A stretch of DNA of 64,000 nt from Ophiocordyceps camponoti-saundersi (nom. inval.) (GCA_003339415.1 PDHQ01000003.1:554646-618645); one strand, 5' to 3'. Counted from the first letter of the stretch, positions 10,421-23,800 are shown. Made by a program: numbers and translations. The notes: a model not told the origin generated them from the letters alone.

Positions 10421-12847
10421 GCTCGCTCAACGGCAGAGGGAAAAGGAAGCAACGGCTTCATGAGCAAGACTGAAAGGGTTTTTTTTCTTCTATTAAGCTT
10501 TGTTATATGTACATGCCTACATCAAAGGAGCTGCTGCTGCTGCTGCCTTCAGCCCCGGTCACATGGTGGATTCGAAGAACCTTGATGTTATCTCTCTCAG
10601 GCCAAGCCTTGAACCGAATCGTGGCATGATCGAGTCATGTAAAAATATATACTTCCAAGCTCTATGGTTTTATAAGCCGGGTCATGTACTTACCTATGTA
10701 TCTCTGGATAGAATGCAAGATTATTAGCTCTAATGAGGTAGATGTTTACATAGATTAACGAACCAAATCATATTCACAATCCAACTATCTACCTACCTAG
10801 CTATGCACCATCTCCTATATAACTAAGGCGGGAGTATCATGGGCGTGAGACGTTGCTCTAGCATGGCACTCCTCCGAAGTGGAGGCACCTCTTCCTCGTC
10901 CGAAGAGATGCTTACATACATACATAGATATCTAGCCCCGAGTGCCTTTGTATGTATGTAAGTTCAACCGGTATTGACTGTACAGGCCTTAACAGGGAGG
11001 ATTGCGCATGATGGTATCTGTTAACCTGTTAGGAGATATAACATCCAATACGTTCAAAATTATGCACTTCGGGGGCTCATTGTTTTATTTAGCTATTTAT
11101 GTTTATATTCAGTCTCTTTGCAAACGTCACGTTCATACCTGTGTAGTAAAACAATCTCACGCAACAGTATCCGTAGACCGCAGGCGACGCGTCTAATAGC
11201 CTGCAGATAGACACTGTCACATGATTAGTCACGGGGCTTGAGGGTCTACCTAGGCTCTATTTTTAGTTCCCTCTCTCGGCTTCCAGACGCCCTACCCTGG
11301 ACACAACTCTGCTTTCACAACGGCGGTCGGATCAATTACGACCCGGCCAATTTGAAGCGCATCGTGAGAGAATGTCTGCTAATATGGTAGGCACGGATAC
11401 CTACGGATACACGGATGCCACCAACGAATTGGCCGGCTGCTGTCTGAAGGTGAGATCAATCCGGCCTTGATCTGTGGCGTCGAAAAGTAGGTATCGCAGC
11501 AGTATGAAAAGCGTGGAAAGGTACTTTGGTTGTCCAGGCTGGCGCTCAAGTGGCTTGGACGGTTTCGCACCCCTTGGCGCACTTGGATAGGCCCCTTTCC
11601 TCGTTCACATGAAGGATGAAGGGTTCTCTTGTCTCGTAAACGAAAAGTTCCCTTTCCTTTCTCTCTTGACTGATAGTCATTGGAATTGCTGGCCACAGCC
11701 TTGATCCTATTACGTCTTTACCACCTGACTCCGTACATGAGTGAGTATTACCCATGAAGCAGCTCAGTCTTTACCGACGAGTCAGATATCATCACTTCAT
11801 TCCAACAAGGAAGAAACCAAGCCATGTCCGAGATGCCGGACGCAGGTTTCCCAGACTGGCGTTTCTTCATCTACGGATACTCACGCCACAGATGACGTCT
11901 GCGGCTTTATCCTGCCGATGTGCCAACAATCAACATGGACAGCGAGTGCCGTTTGCAACGAACATATGGATACATTCAATGAGAATGCTCGCTCAATATC
12001 GCCAACTAATCTGCCTCCTCTTCACCTGCCCCGATGAGCAGCCAGTCGACCAGATATCCATCCGTAAAGACCCTCCGTAGTCTCGTATGTCTCAGCTGAG
12101 AAACTCCCTGCGACGATGCTCCCACTCCAAGTACCGAAAGCAACATCGGAAAAAAAAACAGACCGGTCGGCTTTTACTTCCCGGTGACTGCGAATCTGAT
12201 CATCGCCGTCTCTACGGTAACAAAAACTAGTATTGACAAGGCCCGGAGTGATCCGCGCGGATAGTTGCGCACGTACGGGATACGTGGCGGAGTCACAGCT
12301 CCGACATCAGCACTAGTTGCCTTGGAAGACGACTGCAAGGGCGCCAATGAGGACAATGCCGGCTGAGACCCGGTCAGGTAAGCGACGGACAAGAGAGGCT
12401 GAGCTCCCGTCGTCGGATCGGGGTAGATCGGACCACTGGGGATGCATCTCGTCTGTAGATCTCGGCCACGTCCCTTGCTCGAAGACGTCATGTGGCGCCC
12501 GCTCCGGCTAACCCTCTGGGAATGGCCGCGCTGATCGGCTTGGCTAGCCCTGGTTCAGTCGCTGCTTTGCCTTGATTCCAGACCTCTCGGGAGCCAAAAA
12601 GTAAGGCTAATACGAGATGGAATAGAACCTACGGTTAGGCAGGGAATGGTTTGGTCAACGGATGACGGTCTTGTCCAACTCCCTTTTCACGACCAACCAA
12701 CACATTGTCTTGCATGTATAACCGCAACCTCATCAAACATGTATATAATAACCCTGGATACTACCCAAGAACATCTTGATTCCGACTGTGTCCAGATCAA
12801 CTCCAGTTCCTCATCATCCGTTGAATACTCTCACGAACCTGCCCAGC
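10421..12847. other. Long gene-poor stretch
   Basis: About 2.4 kb in which I see no convincing gene on either strand. Short frames (for example on the minus strand at 11379-11755 and 12174-12491) lack motifs and conserved composition. CATACATACATAGATA-type repeats occur at about 10915-10930 and 10945-10960. A TACCTACCTAG motif lies at about 10790-10800. Confidence 0.5.
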
Positions 12848-13096
12848 ATGCGTGTCACGCAACTCATCGTCGCCGCCTTCGTCACCCTCTCGGTCTCGGC
12901 CACTCCTGTAGCCAACACAGACCAAGCCGAGATCGACGTCAGGGCCGTCAATGACATCCAAGCCGAGCCCTTAGTCGCCCGCGAAGAGGCCGAGGCTGCC
13001 CGTCGTCGGTGCCCCAAGAAATACCACCGCCACCAGGGCAAGTGCTGCCGCCGGCGCAAGCTCCGCCGCACTTACTACGACTGCCACCCGTGGTAG
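12848..13096 (+). CDS. Small secreted cationic Cys-rich peptide
   Basis: An 82-residue single-exon frame. The start at 12848 opens directly onto a clear signal peptide (MRVTQLIVAAFVTLSVSA, residues 1-18). An acidic propeptide-like stretch follows and ends in basic residues at about 51-53 (AARRR), a possible Kex2-type site. The remaining 29 residues are very basic and contain four cysteines spaced C-x10-CC-x11-C, rich in Arg, Lys, His and Tyr. The size, charge and cysteine pattern fit a secreted antimicrobial or effector peptide, but no family was recognised. An in-frame ATG at 12776 would bury the signal peptide and was not chosen. Confidence 0.6.
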   Translation: MRVTQLIVAAFVTLSVSATPVANTDQAEIDVRAVNDIQAEPLVAREEAEAARRRCPKKYHRHQGKCCRRRKLRRTYYDCHPW

Positions 13097-14291
13097 ATGT
13101 CAAGTCATGGTCGTGACGGCTCTCTCCACGCTGTACGGACGCACTTTGAGCTATGCGATACAACACTATTATCACACTACGAAAGAGAGTGTGTAACAAC
13201 GGGGGAAACTCACTTCGATCTTGTCACCGGGTTGACCTACCAAGTTTCTCGGGCAGTTGTCAGAGTGTGTGACTTGTTCGATGGCATCGTTGGAAGCTTT
13301 CGTTGCGAGGAGACAGAAGATGAATTTAAGTTGGCCTTGTATCCAGTGAATATGAAACGACGGCGGGAACCGTTTTCGGACCAAACACTCCTGCCCACCT
13401 GCGAGTGACGCGAATCAGGGTTGTTGATAACTTCAGTTTGGTTAACACGTGAATCGTACAGCTCAGGCAAGTTTCACCTGACTCGACTTCGGTAGTTGTC
13501 TTTCCATAGCCGGTAGCAGATTCGATGCCGTAGTTCTGTAAATGTCGATTCCCTGTGGCTACATATAAGCTCGATCATCATGACCAGGAGTTCTTCAGGT
13601 CATTCCCAGTTCTCCTTCAACACGTGGAGTAGGAAGAGTTTCGCATAATCCCACTGCCGCTTCCCTATCACTACAAACCAACGTTCCACAGCCCCGCCGC
13701 TAGTCCGTTGGTAAGGCACAGTCGGATACCCGGGTCCGTAGCCTGCTAGCAATATGGCGGAGCCGTTGGACGTCGAAAGCAAGTCAGACAGAGGAGAGGA
13801 GGCCGAAAACGCCTCGTTCTAAACGGTTATTTCTATCACTGGTAGCATGTCCACATGGGTCAACAGGTCTTTCTGTAACGCCGAGGCGGCCAACGGATAC
13901 TATCCGTGGTTAGCGCTGCTGTTAGTCTCGGGCGACTGAATAGTTGGGGCTTATCCTCTCCAGTCTCTTATGAGTAGGTAGCCGAGCTTTTCAGACTTAG
14001 GAGAGCTATCAGCCTTGTGAGGCCCATAATCTCTCGAAAACCTTCAACATGTCTTCTCCGTAAACCGGGCTGAGGATTGCCGGTCAGCCTTGGAGGCCTT
14101 ATGGACCCGACCCCGTCTTCTTAGTGTAGGCGTTTTTAGGGAAAGGGTCATGTCAGGCTGATAAGTCGAAAGACGTGTTCTATACATAAATAGCGGAGAG
14201 TAGAGCTTGCTGGCGGCTTCGGGACCAGCTTCAATGTGGACCATGTCGTTCCTTTTGACCAGACCAGTTATAGATCACTCGTTCAGCAAAG
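13097..14291. other. Intergenic, small peptide to enterotoxin-like gene
   Basis: About 1.2 kb with only short frames on both strands and no recognisable protein. It should contain the promoter of the enterotoxin-like gene; a TATA-like CTATACATAAATAG lies at about 14180-14193, roughly 100 bases before that ATG. Confidence 0.45.
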
Positions 14292-17200
14292 ATGTGGCGG
14301 TTGACAGGAGTCCATCTTTTCGTCCTCCTTTTGCTCAACTGGGCCGTTACCATCGTTTGCGATGAAGTCAAGGAAAAGCTTCCCAATATCGTCTTCTTTC
14401 CCAGCAGAGAGAAGCCACGCGACGTCGAACTCAACGACGGATTTTTTGCGCGCGGCCTTCACTCGAGCAACGGGAAATGCTACAGTGTCTACGATCACAT
14501 CATGAAGCCCGAGGAAACTGAGAGTTGTACTGTTTACCTCTCGCTGACTCCAGACATAAAAAAGGCGGCCTCGTGGCTGACGGGTTCTGGAGGATATGTT
14601 TACAAGGTACACGCTCTTCCCAACATGTTTCCGGTTCTCTCAACCCTGGGTTTGAACACCGACTTCCTCCATGAAGACACGATTTTGGCCATGGGACGCA
14701 TACGGTTCGAACAGATCATGGCCTGGACTGAAATCACACAAGACAAGGACAACGAGATCTCTCCCGAGAACGCCGACGCTCCATGGAATCATCCCCGAAC
14801 TAATTGGGAGCCGAATTACAGTTACAAACCGTTGTATTACGAAGATGCGGAGATGAGCCCCGGACAGCCGCAGTTGGCTGGCTACCCGGCTGATCACCCG
14901 TCGTACGCGGAGTCGGAAACTGTGGCCCGGGAGTCAAAGCCGGACAACTTGGAAGCAGCAGGAGAAGAGTTTATGGACGAATGTGGTGGGCGCGACCTGC
15001 GGTATTGCAAATCCGCCGGCAAGCCTTTGCCTCCTTGTGAAGGAAATCTTCGAAGCTGCTTGCCGCCAATGTTGCCCATACCTGATCACCTGAGGAGTGA
15101 GTGACGAGACTGAGATGGACACTGGAAATCAACTTGACTGACGATCGGCAGTTCCCGACTCTAAAGTGGACAAGATCCGGGAATACATGCGGACGGGAGA
15201 AGCATTAGAAAAGATTCACGAGCTGGTACGTTTTGTCGGTGTGGATGATGAGGATGAGGATGTTGTCGTTGTCGTTGTTGTCGTTGTTGTTGTCGTTGTC
15301 GTTGTTATTGTTATTGTTGTTATCGTTATGATCGTTATTATTATCGTTTTCGTTATTATTGATGATGATAATAATGATGATAATGATGATAATGATGATA
15401 ATGATGATAACGATGACGATGACGATGATGATGATGATGATGACGATGATGATGACGATGATGATGACGATGATGATGACTGCCCAGTTACGGCTGCAAC
15501 AACAACACATCAGGGGGACACCACCAACAGCTAATATAATGTAAATTACAGATGAAAGAAAGCGCTCGTGCGTTCGCAGTTCAGGAGCACTCCAAAATGA
15601 CGACCGACCTCGAAATTGATAAAAAGAAAAGCAAGCTTCGACCGTTTGCCGAGATGCGCAAGAACCTGAAAGACTTCATGCACAGAAAAGGTACAATTAC
15701 CGGCTTAGACCGTGTTCCCCTCGGCCGCAGGTTGAAGGGCACAATCTTCAAGTCAAGGGGCAGAATCTCTATGCCAAGGGGCAGATTCAAGAAAGCCATG
15801 ATGCCCGGTTTCTTCGAGTTCGTCGGAGCCGCGTATGAAGTTTATCGGGCCTTCAGCCAGGACAGCTCGGTACTAACGCGCGTAGCGGCTGTGACGTCGT
15901 GCATCCCTGTCGTTCAGTGCGGCACAGAGTACCTGGCCGATGAGGAAGAGGGCGAAGGGAGCGTCGTCGACTTCGCGGCCTGCTTGGTCGGCGACATACT
16001 CCTCTTCACGCGCTGGGCACCGATGGGAATGGTGATTAATTTAGGAAGACTGATTGGAGGAAAGATGTCGTCAGGCATAAAGGAGGATGTAGAGCTACGG
16101 GTAAAGCTCATAGATGTCGAGGAGATGAAGCAGGCGGCCAAGGAAGATTGGAACGACATGTGCAACAACATGACGGCCTATTTGGAATCGTCCAACTTCA
16201 CCGACATTCATCATGATCAGTTCCTTTCCGAGATCTTCGCCTTGGAAATGCTTGCCACGGAGGGACTCTCCGTCTTGGAGACAGGCTATACCCTCCTCTT
16301 GGCCGACAGCTCGAGCGACGAGGAGCGCGAGAGGATACAGCGCTCTTACGCACATGGCGCCACGAGACTCCATGTCCGGATGTGTGATGAGATCGATGTC
16401 AAGAAGCAGAGTCTGACGGAAGAAACACAGGCCACGATGAAGGAGTGGATGAGAGCAAAGGCTCTCGACTTTGAGCAAACCTTCTTCCAAGAATGGAACG
16501 CAACCGCCCTCAGATCCATTGCAAAAATAGATGGTCGGTTTGGTCTTCATGAAGTTACAGTTACCAAGAAGATCTATGAGTGGACGCTTCAACAGAACCT
16601 TGCAAGGGCCTTTTCCAAGTTCAAGGCCAAAGTGCCTGATTGGAACATAAAGAACCTCACGATTCCGAAGAAGACGATGGCCTTTTGCGCCAGAGCCAGG
16701 GCATATGACAAGAGACGCGACCAAAGGCAGCCGGTGGAGGAGGCCAACTGCTACTTGTCCAACTTCTGGGACCACGACAGGCTGAACCGGCTTCATAGCG
16801 GTACCCTGAGGTGCAAGCTCGACGACAGATCCTATGGCCTGGACCGGCTATTCCTGACCTCATGTCCGCTCCAAGCCCCCAAGAGGTCTCTGAACTGCAC
16901 CGAAAAGCCCGTCAGCGTGCTGGACATTGATGATTTCCGACTGATCGAGGATGCCGGCATCGACAGGAGCCTCATCGAAGGCGGAGAAGCCGGAGCCTCG
17001 AGTTGGAAGCCGCCCGAGGTGTGGAAGGATGCGCCGAAAAACGCCGGCGTCGACTGCAAGGGCAAGAAAATCTCGTGGAGCTTTTACAGCAGGGACGTGC
17101 TGGACATCGCCGACGGCCGGCTCCGGTGCTTGCGTTCCGGCGGACGTCCATGGGAGACGATGCGATGGGTGAACCGCCAGATGGTCGAGGTTTGCAGATC

Positions 17201-18650
17201 GGTGAACGTCTGCAAGACCTACGCGTCTATCGAAGACGTTCCCTTCGAAGACAATCCGAGACAATACGGCTTCCCGGTCGTACCACCGCCTGCGCCTTGG
17301 AAACCCTTGTTGCTGGACTGCAAAGAGCTGAACGTCAGCTGGACCAAGTTCAAGGACGAACCGGACTGGTTGCAAGACCACTCACGCAGGGTGGCCGAAG
17401 GGCTCGACAGGTGCGGCGTCAAAGCCAAGGGCTCGAAATACTGGCTCCAATGGCATCCCAAATGGAGCAACGTTCAACGAGAACAAGACCGGGTTTACTC
17501 CAGTCTGGTCGAGTACGTCGACGGTAAGCCCGGCCGAAGGCTCGACCTGGACGGCTCTCAGAAGCAGCTCGACCAGAACTTCCTCAAGGAAGCTGCCGAG
17601 ATGGGCATGCCGACAGAGCCACCGCCGGAGAAGCAGGAGATCAGCGGCATACCATGGAACGGTACCCGGCCCGAGACGAGCATCGTCTGCCTCAACCCCG
17701 AGTGGGAATTGAACCACCAACACGAGCCGGACGACCCGCGACAGAGACACGTCGAGACGGACGACTTGCGACAGAACCTCATCGCCAACGGCCTCGTCAG
17801 CTGCGGCCATCACGGCTGGGATCAGACGTGGCACTGGGCAGAGGAAGGGTCGAAGCTTGTACGTTGCAAGCACAAGACGAGAAAGGACCACACGATGGAT
17901 TGCGTCTATTGGCATACCAACCTCGACTTCATGTCTCTCGACGCCGTGAATGACGCCAGAAGCTTTCTGATTCCCACCTCTCGCCCGCCGCCGGTACTTT
18001 TGTCGCCCAAAGTGAAGGCGGGACTGGAGAAACAGACAGACAGCAACTTGCTGGAGCTGGTGGCTCCTGAGTCCGTCGACGGTTGCGCGAGGATCTCCGA
18101 CCTAACCTACAAGTTCAAGATGGGAAGCGGTAAAGGAGACCAGACTGACGATCTGCTGTCCCTCAATTTCGGCAACTCCGAATGGATTCACCTTAACCAT
18201 AGCGGCAAGTACGGCTACGAGCAGAAGGAGACAATTACCGATCTGAGGCATGTCTTCCGCGAAGGTGGGCATCTCGACAGGAACGGCAACCTTTACCTCA
18301 AGTATCTCGATCACCTCCAGATATGGGAGGACGGCGTCCCTTCTTTGTTCGATGGCGCCTGGGGCTTGACAGGTTCGTCTCCCGTTTATACATACCAAGA
18401 CGTGCTCCGAAGAAAGGTGACCCATGTGCTGATTCGAGGCCGTCTACGTCTTGCCTTAGACCTGATATTGTGGGCTACTTGTGCCGGGGCAAGACCTAAG
18501 AAAATGACCATGTTGAAGTACAGGGGCATCTATAAAGATGTGAAAACTAAGAGCAGGGGGGAGTCCGGGACTGCTTGGGAGGGCCCCGTATTGATGACGG
18601 ACTGGAAGAGGGACCGGGATGGGATCGTTAAGGAATTGTTTGGATCTTAG
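14292..18650 (+). CDS. Heat-labile enterotoxin A-chain-like secreted protein
   Basis: Three exons, 14292-15096, 15152-15225 and 15552-18650, give 1325 residues. The introns are phase 1 (GTGAGT..GGCAG) and phase 0 (GTACGT..TACAG). A signal peptide covers about residues 1-23. Residues about 30-155 resemble the ADP-ribosyltransferase fold of the heat-labile enterotoxin A family: a beta strand with a SREKP loop, a CTVYLSLTP strand, YVYKVHALPN, and an AMGRIRFEQIMAW block after the catalytic loop. The usual first arginine and the second glutamate of the ExE pair are not at their expected positions, so activity is doubtful. Exon 3 holds the hydrophobic VPGFFEF-like region seen in fungal members (about 375-460), a helical part, then several Cys-containing segments (C-x-L-x-[DS]G type). 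It is an accessory secreted protein, probably acting on a host; that role is inferred. Confidence 0.75.
15240..15480 (+). repeat. Composite trinucleotide microsatellite in an intron
   Basis: Most of the second intron (15226-15551) of the enterotoxin-like gene is a trinucleotide array. It starts as GTC/GTT units (about 15263-15360) and switches abruptly to GAT/AAT/GAC units (about 15360-15480). Read as protein it would give poly-Val/Ile followed by poly-Asp/Asn. Good splice sites on either side and the family alignment show it is intronic. Confidence 0.85.
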
Positions 18651-19226
18651 GCCCCGGGTTATGAGTAGGTATTCGACAGACCAGTGTCTATTTCATAGCC
18701 CACGTCGACGCCTTTCATCGTGTCACTAAAGGCCTCTTCTCACCATGTTGTGGCGTGTGGAGAGGTAATAGATGTTATTGGGAGTGAACGGCCTTGTCGA
18801 CTTTGGTTTTGGTTTGTCTTGAGAGAGACCTCTATTACTTGTCCTGTAAGCGATGAGAGAGATCTGCCTCGTCCGATCCAGATCATAGCAAGTCGTCACC
18901 ACAGTTTAATTTACCATCACAGGTGTTTCCATGGATTCCATGTATGATTACCATTCAGCGGTTCGTCCATATGCAGCGCCCATCTTACTTACATTACGGA
19001 ACTGTTCATTTCCTCACTCGATGACTCGACCGGAAGAAGCCGCGGCGCATCGTCGATCCGTCATACAAACCTACAAGCTCGTCATCGCCACCAATGAATC
19101 TATGACATCAGGGCCGAGACGGAAGATCCCTGCTCTCACTAAACGCGTATACAAGAGAGAACCCAAGTCCTCTCACCGAATCCCCTCCAAACTAATAGAC
19201 TTGTCAATCAAGAAACAACAAGGAAA
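18651..19226. other. Intergenic
   Basis: Spacer between two plus-strand genes. Nothing beyond short frames and a probable promoter for the gene starting at 19227 is seen. Confidence 0.45.
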
Positions 19227-20325
19227 ATGACGGAATCAAGCTCAAAAGCCTCCGCGGGCGAAAAGCACCAAACTCATCACGAAACCCCAGACGCCAAACG
19301 GCACAAACCCGAACCAGAGACGAAGCAGGAAGATGCCACGGCAAGAGAAGAACCCGCAAAAGCAGAGCCCAAACAGGAGGAGTCATCAAAGAAAGAGCCG
19401 TCAAAAGAAGAGCCGTCAAACGTTCTAGAAAAGGGCATCTTCTACCTCTTCGTCCGCGGCCGAGTCGACACAGAAGAGCTAGAAAAAGTAGACGACATCG
19501 CCCGAACATTCATCCTCCTCCGTCCCATCGGAAAGAACGCCAAGCTCGGCCAAGGCCCGTTGGAAAACTCAGGCACGACGAGGCTGCTAGCCCTCCCCAA
19601 GAAGATACTCCCCGTGAGCGGAAAGGACCGCTTCATGGCGTTTGTGGAAAAGTCAGGCCCTTCGTACGATGAGCTCAAAACCGGCTTCCTCGATTCTGAA
19701 GAGTATGAGACGAGGACTGTGGGCAAGAGACGTACGCCGGCTGCGACGCCCGTCGGGGAGGGCGTCTACGCTATTACCACGACGGGGCGGGAGAGTCATC
19801 TGGCTTATATACGAACCTTGCCCGAGGATCCGGCCGCGGTTCAGTCGGAGCTTGGCTTTAAAGATCAGGGGAGCTTTGTCCTGAGCACGAAGAATCCGAA
19901 ACAGGACGGTCCGGCGAGGGCACAGTTGCCGGAAGTAGCCGACTATCCTGACGAGTGAGTTTTTGACTAGGGGGACACGATGACTGCTCTTTAACCATTA
20001 TATTGGGGATGAGACTGATGGATGTGTATGTAGGATACAGGACGAGTTCAAGAGCCTTCGCTGGCTGCCTACGAAGCCAGAGCACCTCAACTACGTCAAC
20101 GCACAGGTCCTCCTCATAGGAGATTCATCAGGTCTTGACAAGGCGGTAGAGCCGGAGAAGAAGGAACAGGAGAAAGACAAGGCGGAGCCGATGGAGGTGC
20201 TAACCCGTCTGGAGGAAGAGGATCTGGGAAGGATGCGACAACTTCCGGGGGGCGAATCGGATTCTATATTCGCTGATCTGAAGGCTCGTGCCAAGGACTA
20301 TCCGAAGTTGCAGACGACCTTCTGA
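19227..20325 (+). CDS. Conserved fungal protein, often annotated BTB transcription factor
   Basis: Two exons, 19227-19954 and 20034-20325, give 339 residues. The phase 2 intron (GTGAGT..TGTAG) splices through a Glu codon. The first 70 residues are disordered and full of Lys/Glu/Pro repeats (KEEPS-like units). The core begins with GIFYLFVRGRV and continues with TRLLALPKKILPVSGKDRFMAFVEKSGPSY, then TPAATPVGEGVYAITTTGRESHLAYI, and ends with RWLPTKPEHLNYVNAQVLLIG. This block is well conserved across Pezizomycotina, where databases commonly carry the label BTB domain transcription factor. I see no BTB fold or DNA-binding motif here, so that label should be treated as weak. No signal peptide is present; a nuclear or cytosolic location is likely. 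Confidence 0.75.
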
Positions 20326-20837
20326 TGACTGGTATGTAGGATGATGTCTGACAGTGAGAACTTGTAGTTCAAAAAGAAGGCATGAGGGTAGAGAACAGGT
20401 GTAGAATCCAATTCACTCGTCTGCCACCTAGGTAGTTACACAGACCAGATGACTATGTTGCTGTCTTCCCTTCAACAGCCAATTAATACCCATCGTCGAT
20501 CTTCAGCACGGCGTCACTGTCAGGGACGAACCCCTTATGCCAACGTCAACGACAGAGCTCAGAATATCCCTTTCTTAAAACTGACAACTATCCATACCCA
20601 ACGCGGATCAAGTGTCAAGAGGCAAAGAAAACGTTCCCAATGAGCATCAGATAAACCTGAAATAAACCCTTTATTATCGTCAATCTTTATATGACACTCT
20701 CAACTTTTGAACAACCTATATAAGATAATGTGCAAGCAAATAAACATAATGAAATCATCACATTCTTCATCCTCTCATCCCCCCTTTTCAATCCCCAACC
20801 ACTCCCATCATCATCATCTCAACCCCCCCCCCCCCCC
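20326..20837. other. Intergenic ending in a C15 run
   Basis: Convergent spacer between the BTB-annotated gene and the NRPS. It ends in an uninterrupted run of 15 C at 20823-20837, which touches the NRPS stop codon (20838-20840), so the NRPS transcript would carry G15 directly after its stop. No gene is seen. Confidence 0.6.
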
Positions 20838-23800
20838 TCAAACCCTCTCAAGCGCAGCCAAATCACTCAAAACAGGACTCTGAAACACGTCCCTCACCGA
20901 AAACGCAAAGCCCCTATACCTCGCGAGACCAACCAACCTCATAGCACCGATAGAATCGCCACCGATGCGGAAGAAGCTGTCATCCGCCCCGATACTCTCC
21001 GCCTCGACGTGAAGCACCTCCGCCCAGAGAACTTGCATCGTGCGTTCCGCGTCTGTCTGGGGCGTTCGTCGCTGCTCGCCTGCTCGACTCATGGCTGCCA
21101 CGTCCTTGGCCGTGAGGGAGGATCCCATCTCTTGAAGGCGGCGACGATCGATCTTGCCCGTCGCTGACATGGGGAGAGCCTTGATGGGGATGTAGAGCGT
21201 CGGCACCATGTAGACGGGTAACATCTTGGATAGCTTCTCCGTTGCCGCAGCCGCCGCCTGACGGACTTGGTCGTCGTAGGCTTCTGCTGTTGTCGTTCCC
21301 TCGGCTGCCACGTAGGCAACCAGCATCTTGCCGGCCACGCCTCGAGGCTGGATCGTCTCAGCCGCGACGTGTACTTTTCCCAGCGTTCCGCTCTCTTCGA
21401 GAGTCTGCTGAACATGATGTTCAATCTCGCCAAGCTCAACTCTCTGTCCGCGAATCTTCACCTGCGTGTCCTTGCGTCCGATGAACAGGAACGAGCCGTC
21501 TTCCAACTGCTGAACCAAATCACCCGTTCGATACACACGACCACGCCGACCAGGCCTCTGTCCATCTGGCGATCCCCTCGACAACCACGCCGGGTCACGG
21601 ACGAACGCTGCGGCCGTCTTCTGCGGCTCATGGAGGTATCCATGCCCAACAAGTGGTCCTTCGAGCCAGAGTTCGCCAGTTGCGCCCACGGGAGCCAACG
21701 CATCGGCATTCTCGAGATCAACGACCCAAAGACACATACCAACTGCATGACCGATGCCCTGGCTCCTAGTCTTGGTCAGGTCCATGATAGAACACGTCGG
21801 CGTGCACTCAGCAGGTCCGTAAGCAACCGTGACATTCGTCTTGTCACCGACGAGGTCAGCATCGCTGGGGGAGACGGCCTCGCCACCCAAGATGAGAGTG
21901 TCGAGACTCGAGAGCGCTTCCCGCGGCTCGATGGCCCTCGCAACCGCAGGCGTCAGGTCGACGACGGTGATGCCGTACTTGGTCAGGCACCCCCCGAGAT
22001 CGTCTTGCCTCTCCGCCGCAGAGGCGATGCAGAGACACGCCCCCGCCGTCAGGGCCTTGAGCATGCTGAGCCAGGCGACGTCGAAGGCATACGACGAGAA
22101 GTCGAGGACGCGTGAGCCTCTGTTCACTCCGAGGAGACTGCGTTGGTAGTGTATCGCCGTGTAGAAGTTCTGGTGGGTTATGACGACGCCCTTAGGCTTG
22201 CCTGTGCTTCCAGAGGTGAAGACGACGTATAAGACATCAGAGGGGGAGACGAGCGGTAGTCCAAAGGCTTCCTCTTCTGCGTTGACTTGGTGGTCCAATA
22301 CGTCACGGCAGACAACGATGACCTCGTCCGCTTCCAGCTTGCTGACCATATCCTCGTTGTCAACAGACGATAGCATCACCTTGGGTCTCTCCAACCCGGT
22401 AAAGACGGTAGAGGTGATCGTCCGTATCCTCTCCTGCGGCTGCGTCGTATCAACCGCCACCGAAGCACCACCAGCTCTCATCACCGCCAGCGCCGCCACC
22501 GGCATCCACATGGACTTCTCGAAGCAGAGCGGGACGATGCTTCCCTTGCCGACACCCTTCTTTATGAGCTTGATCGCCAACTTTCGTGACACCTCTTCGA
22601 GCTCCTTGTAGGTCAAGCTGCCGTCCCAGCCGTGGATGGCCTGCGAGTCGGGATGAGTCTCGGCGTTGCGTAGAATGTCATGGTGGATGCAGCCCGATAC
22701 CATCTCCGGCACCTTGGCGTTCCACGTCCAGACGTCTTGGAGATCTCGCTTGCTGGCAACGGTGATTTCTCTAAGCTTGCTTTGCCGTGTGCTCGTGTCG
22801 AGCATCTGCTGCAGGATATGTCCGAATTGGTGAGCAATCCGAGAGACTCGCACCTCATTGATGACTCGAGAGTCGAACTTGGCTGAGACGCGTGTTGATG
22901 TCGTCTCTCTCCGAACCGTGAATTCCAGCGAGTGCGTGACGTGCTCGCCCTCACCACTGCTCTCAGTCTCTTCTGACCCTTCAGAGACGGCCAGCAACGT
23001 CTGGAAACCGCTGGCTAAAGCGGCATCTCCGTTGACGCGGCGAACTCGCTCCAATCCCATCCGTCCATACGACTTCATCGCTGCCAACTGGCGTTGCACC
23101 TCGTTAAGCAGACTATCAACGCTCTCATCCCAGTCAACCACCACGCGTATCGGCAAGGGATCGAGTGCTGCGTCGTTGCCAGAGACTCTCGCTCCAAAGA
23201 TGCTCTCGTCCGAACACATCATCCGAGCGGCAAGGACAGACCAAGCGCCTCGAACCACGGTCTCAACCGTAAACTCATCCGCTTTCCAGTCCAAAGTTCC
23301 GATATCCAGGTCTATCGAACCGTCGAGCACTGTATGTTGAATGCTGGGCTTCGGCTGAGGGAAGTGAGTTCCTTGCGTGCGTGCAAACTGAGCCTCCCAA
23401 AACGACGTGGCATCCGAGTCATTCACCCCCATAGTGTGCCTGAAAAAGCCATCGTGAAGCGTCATGGCGTCCCAGTCTATGTCCGTCTCCCCCTTCGCCT
23501 CTGCTATGCCATCGATTTCAAGGTCCGGATAGGTGTTGGCAAGGAGATAGCCAATGGCGCTCTCGAGTGTATTTCGTGCTTCCAAAGCCACACGCCGACT
23601 GACGTACGGCTCCCGGAACTCGATAGAAAGATCTATATCGGCTCCTCCGATTGAAGCATTGCATTTCACGTCAAACTAGGTGAAAGAATCAGTCCCTGCA
23701 ACCTCAAAACCCCCTATTCGGGTCAGTCGTCAACTCACTTCATGTGCGTCACCACCACTCTGAATGTCAAACGACAGACCCGTTGCTGCCGTGCCGCTCT

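Noticed and set aside
15166..15534. Frames of poly-Val/poly-Asp and poly-Ile in the enterotoxin-like gene
   Set aside because: Translations of an intronic microsatellite; splice sites on both sides remove it.
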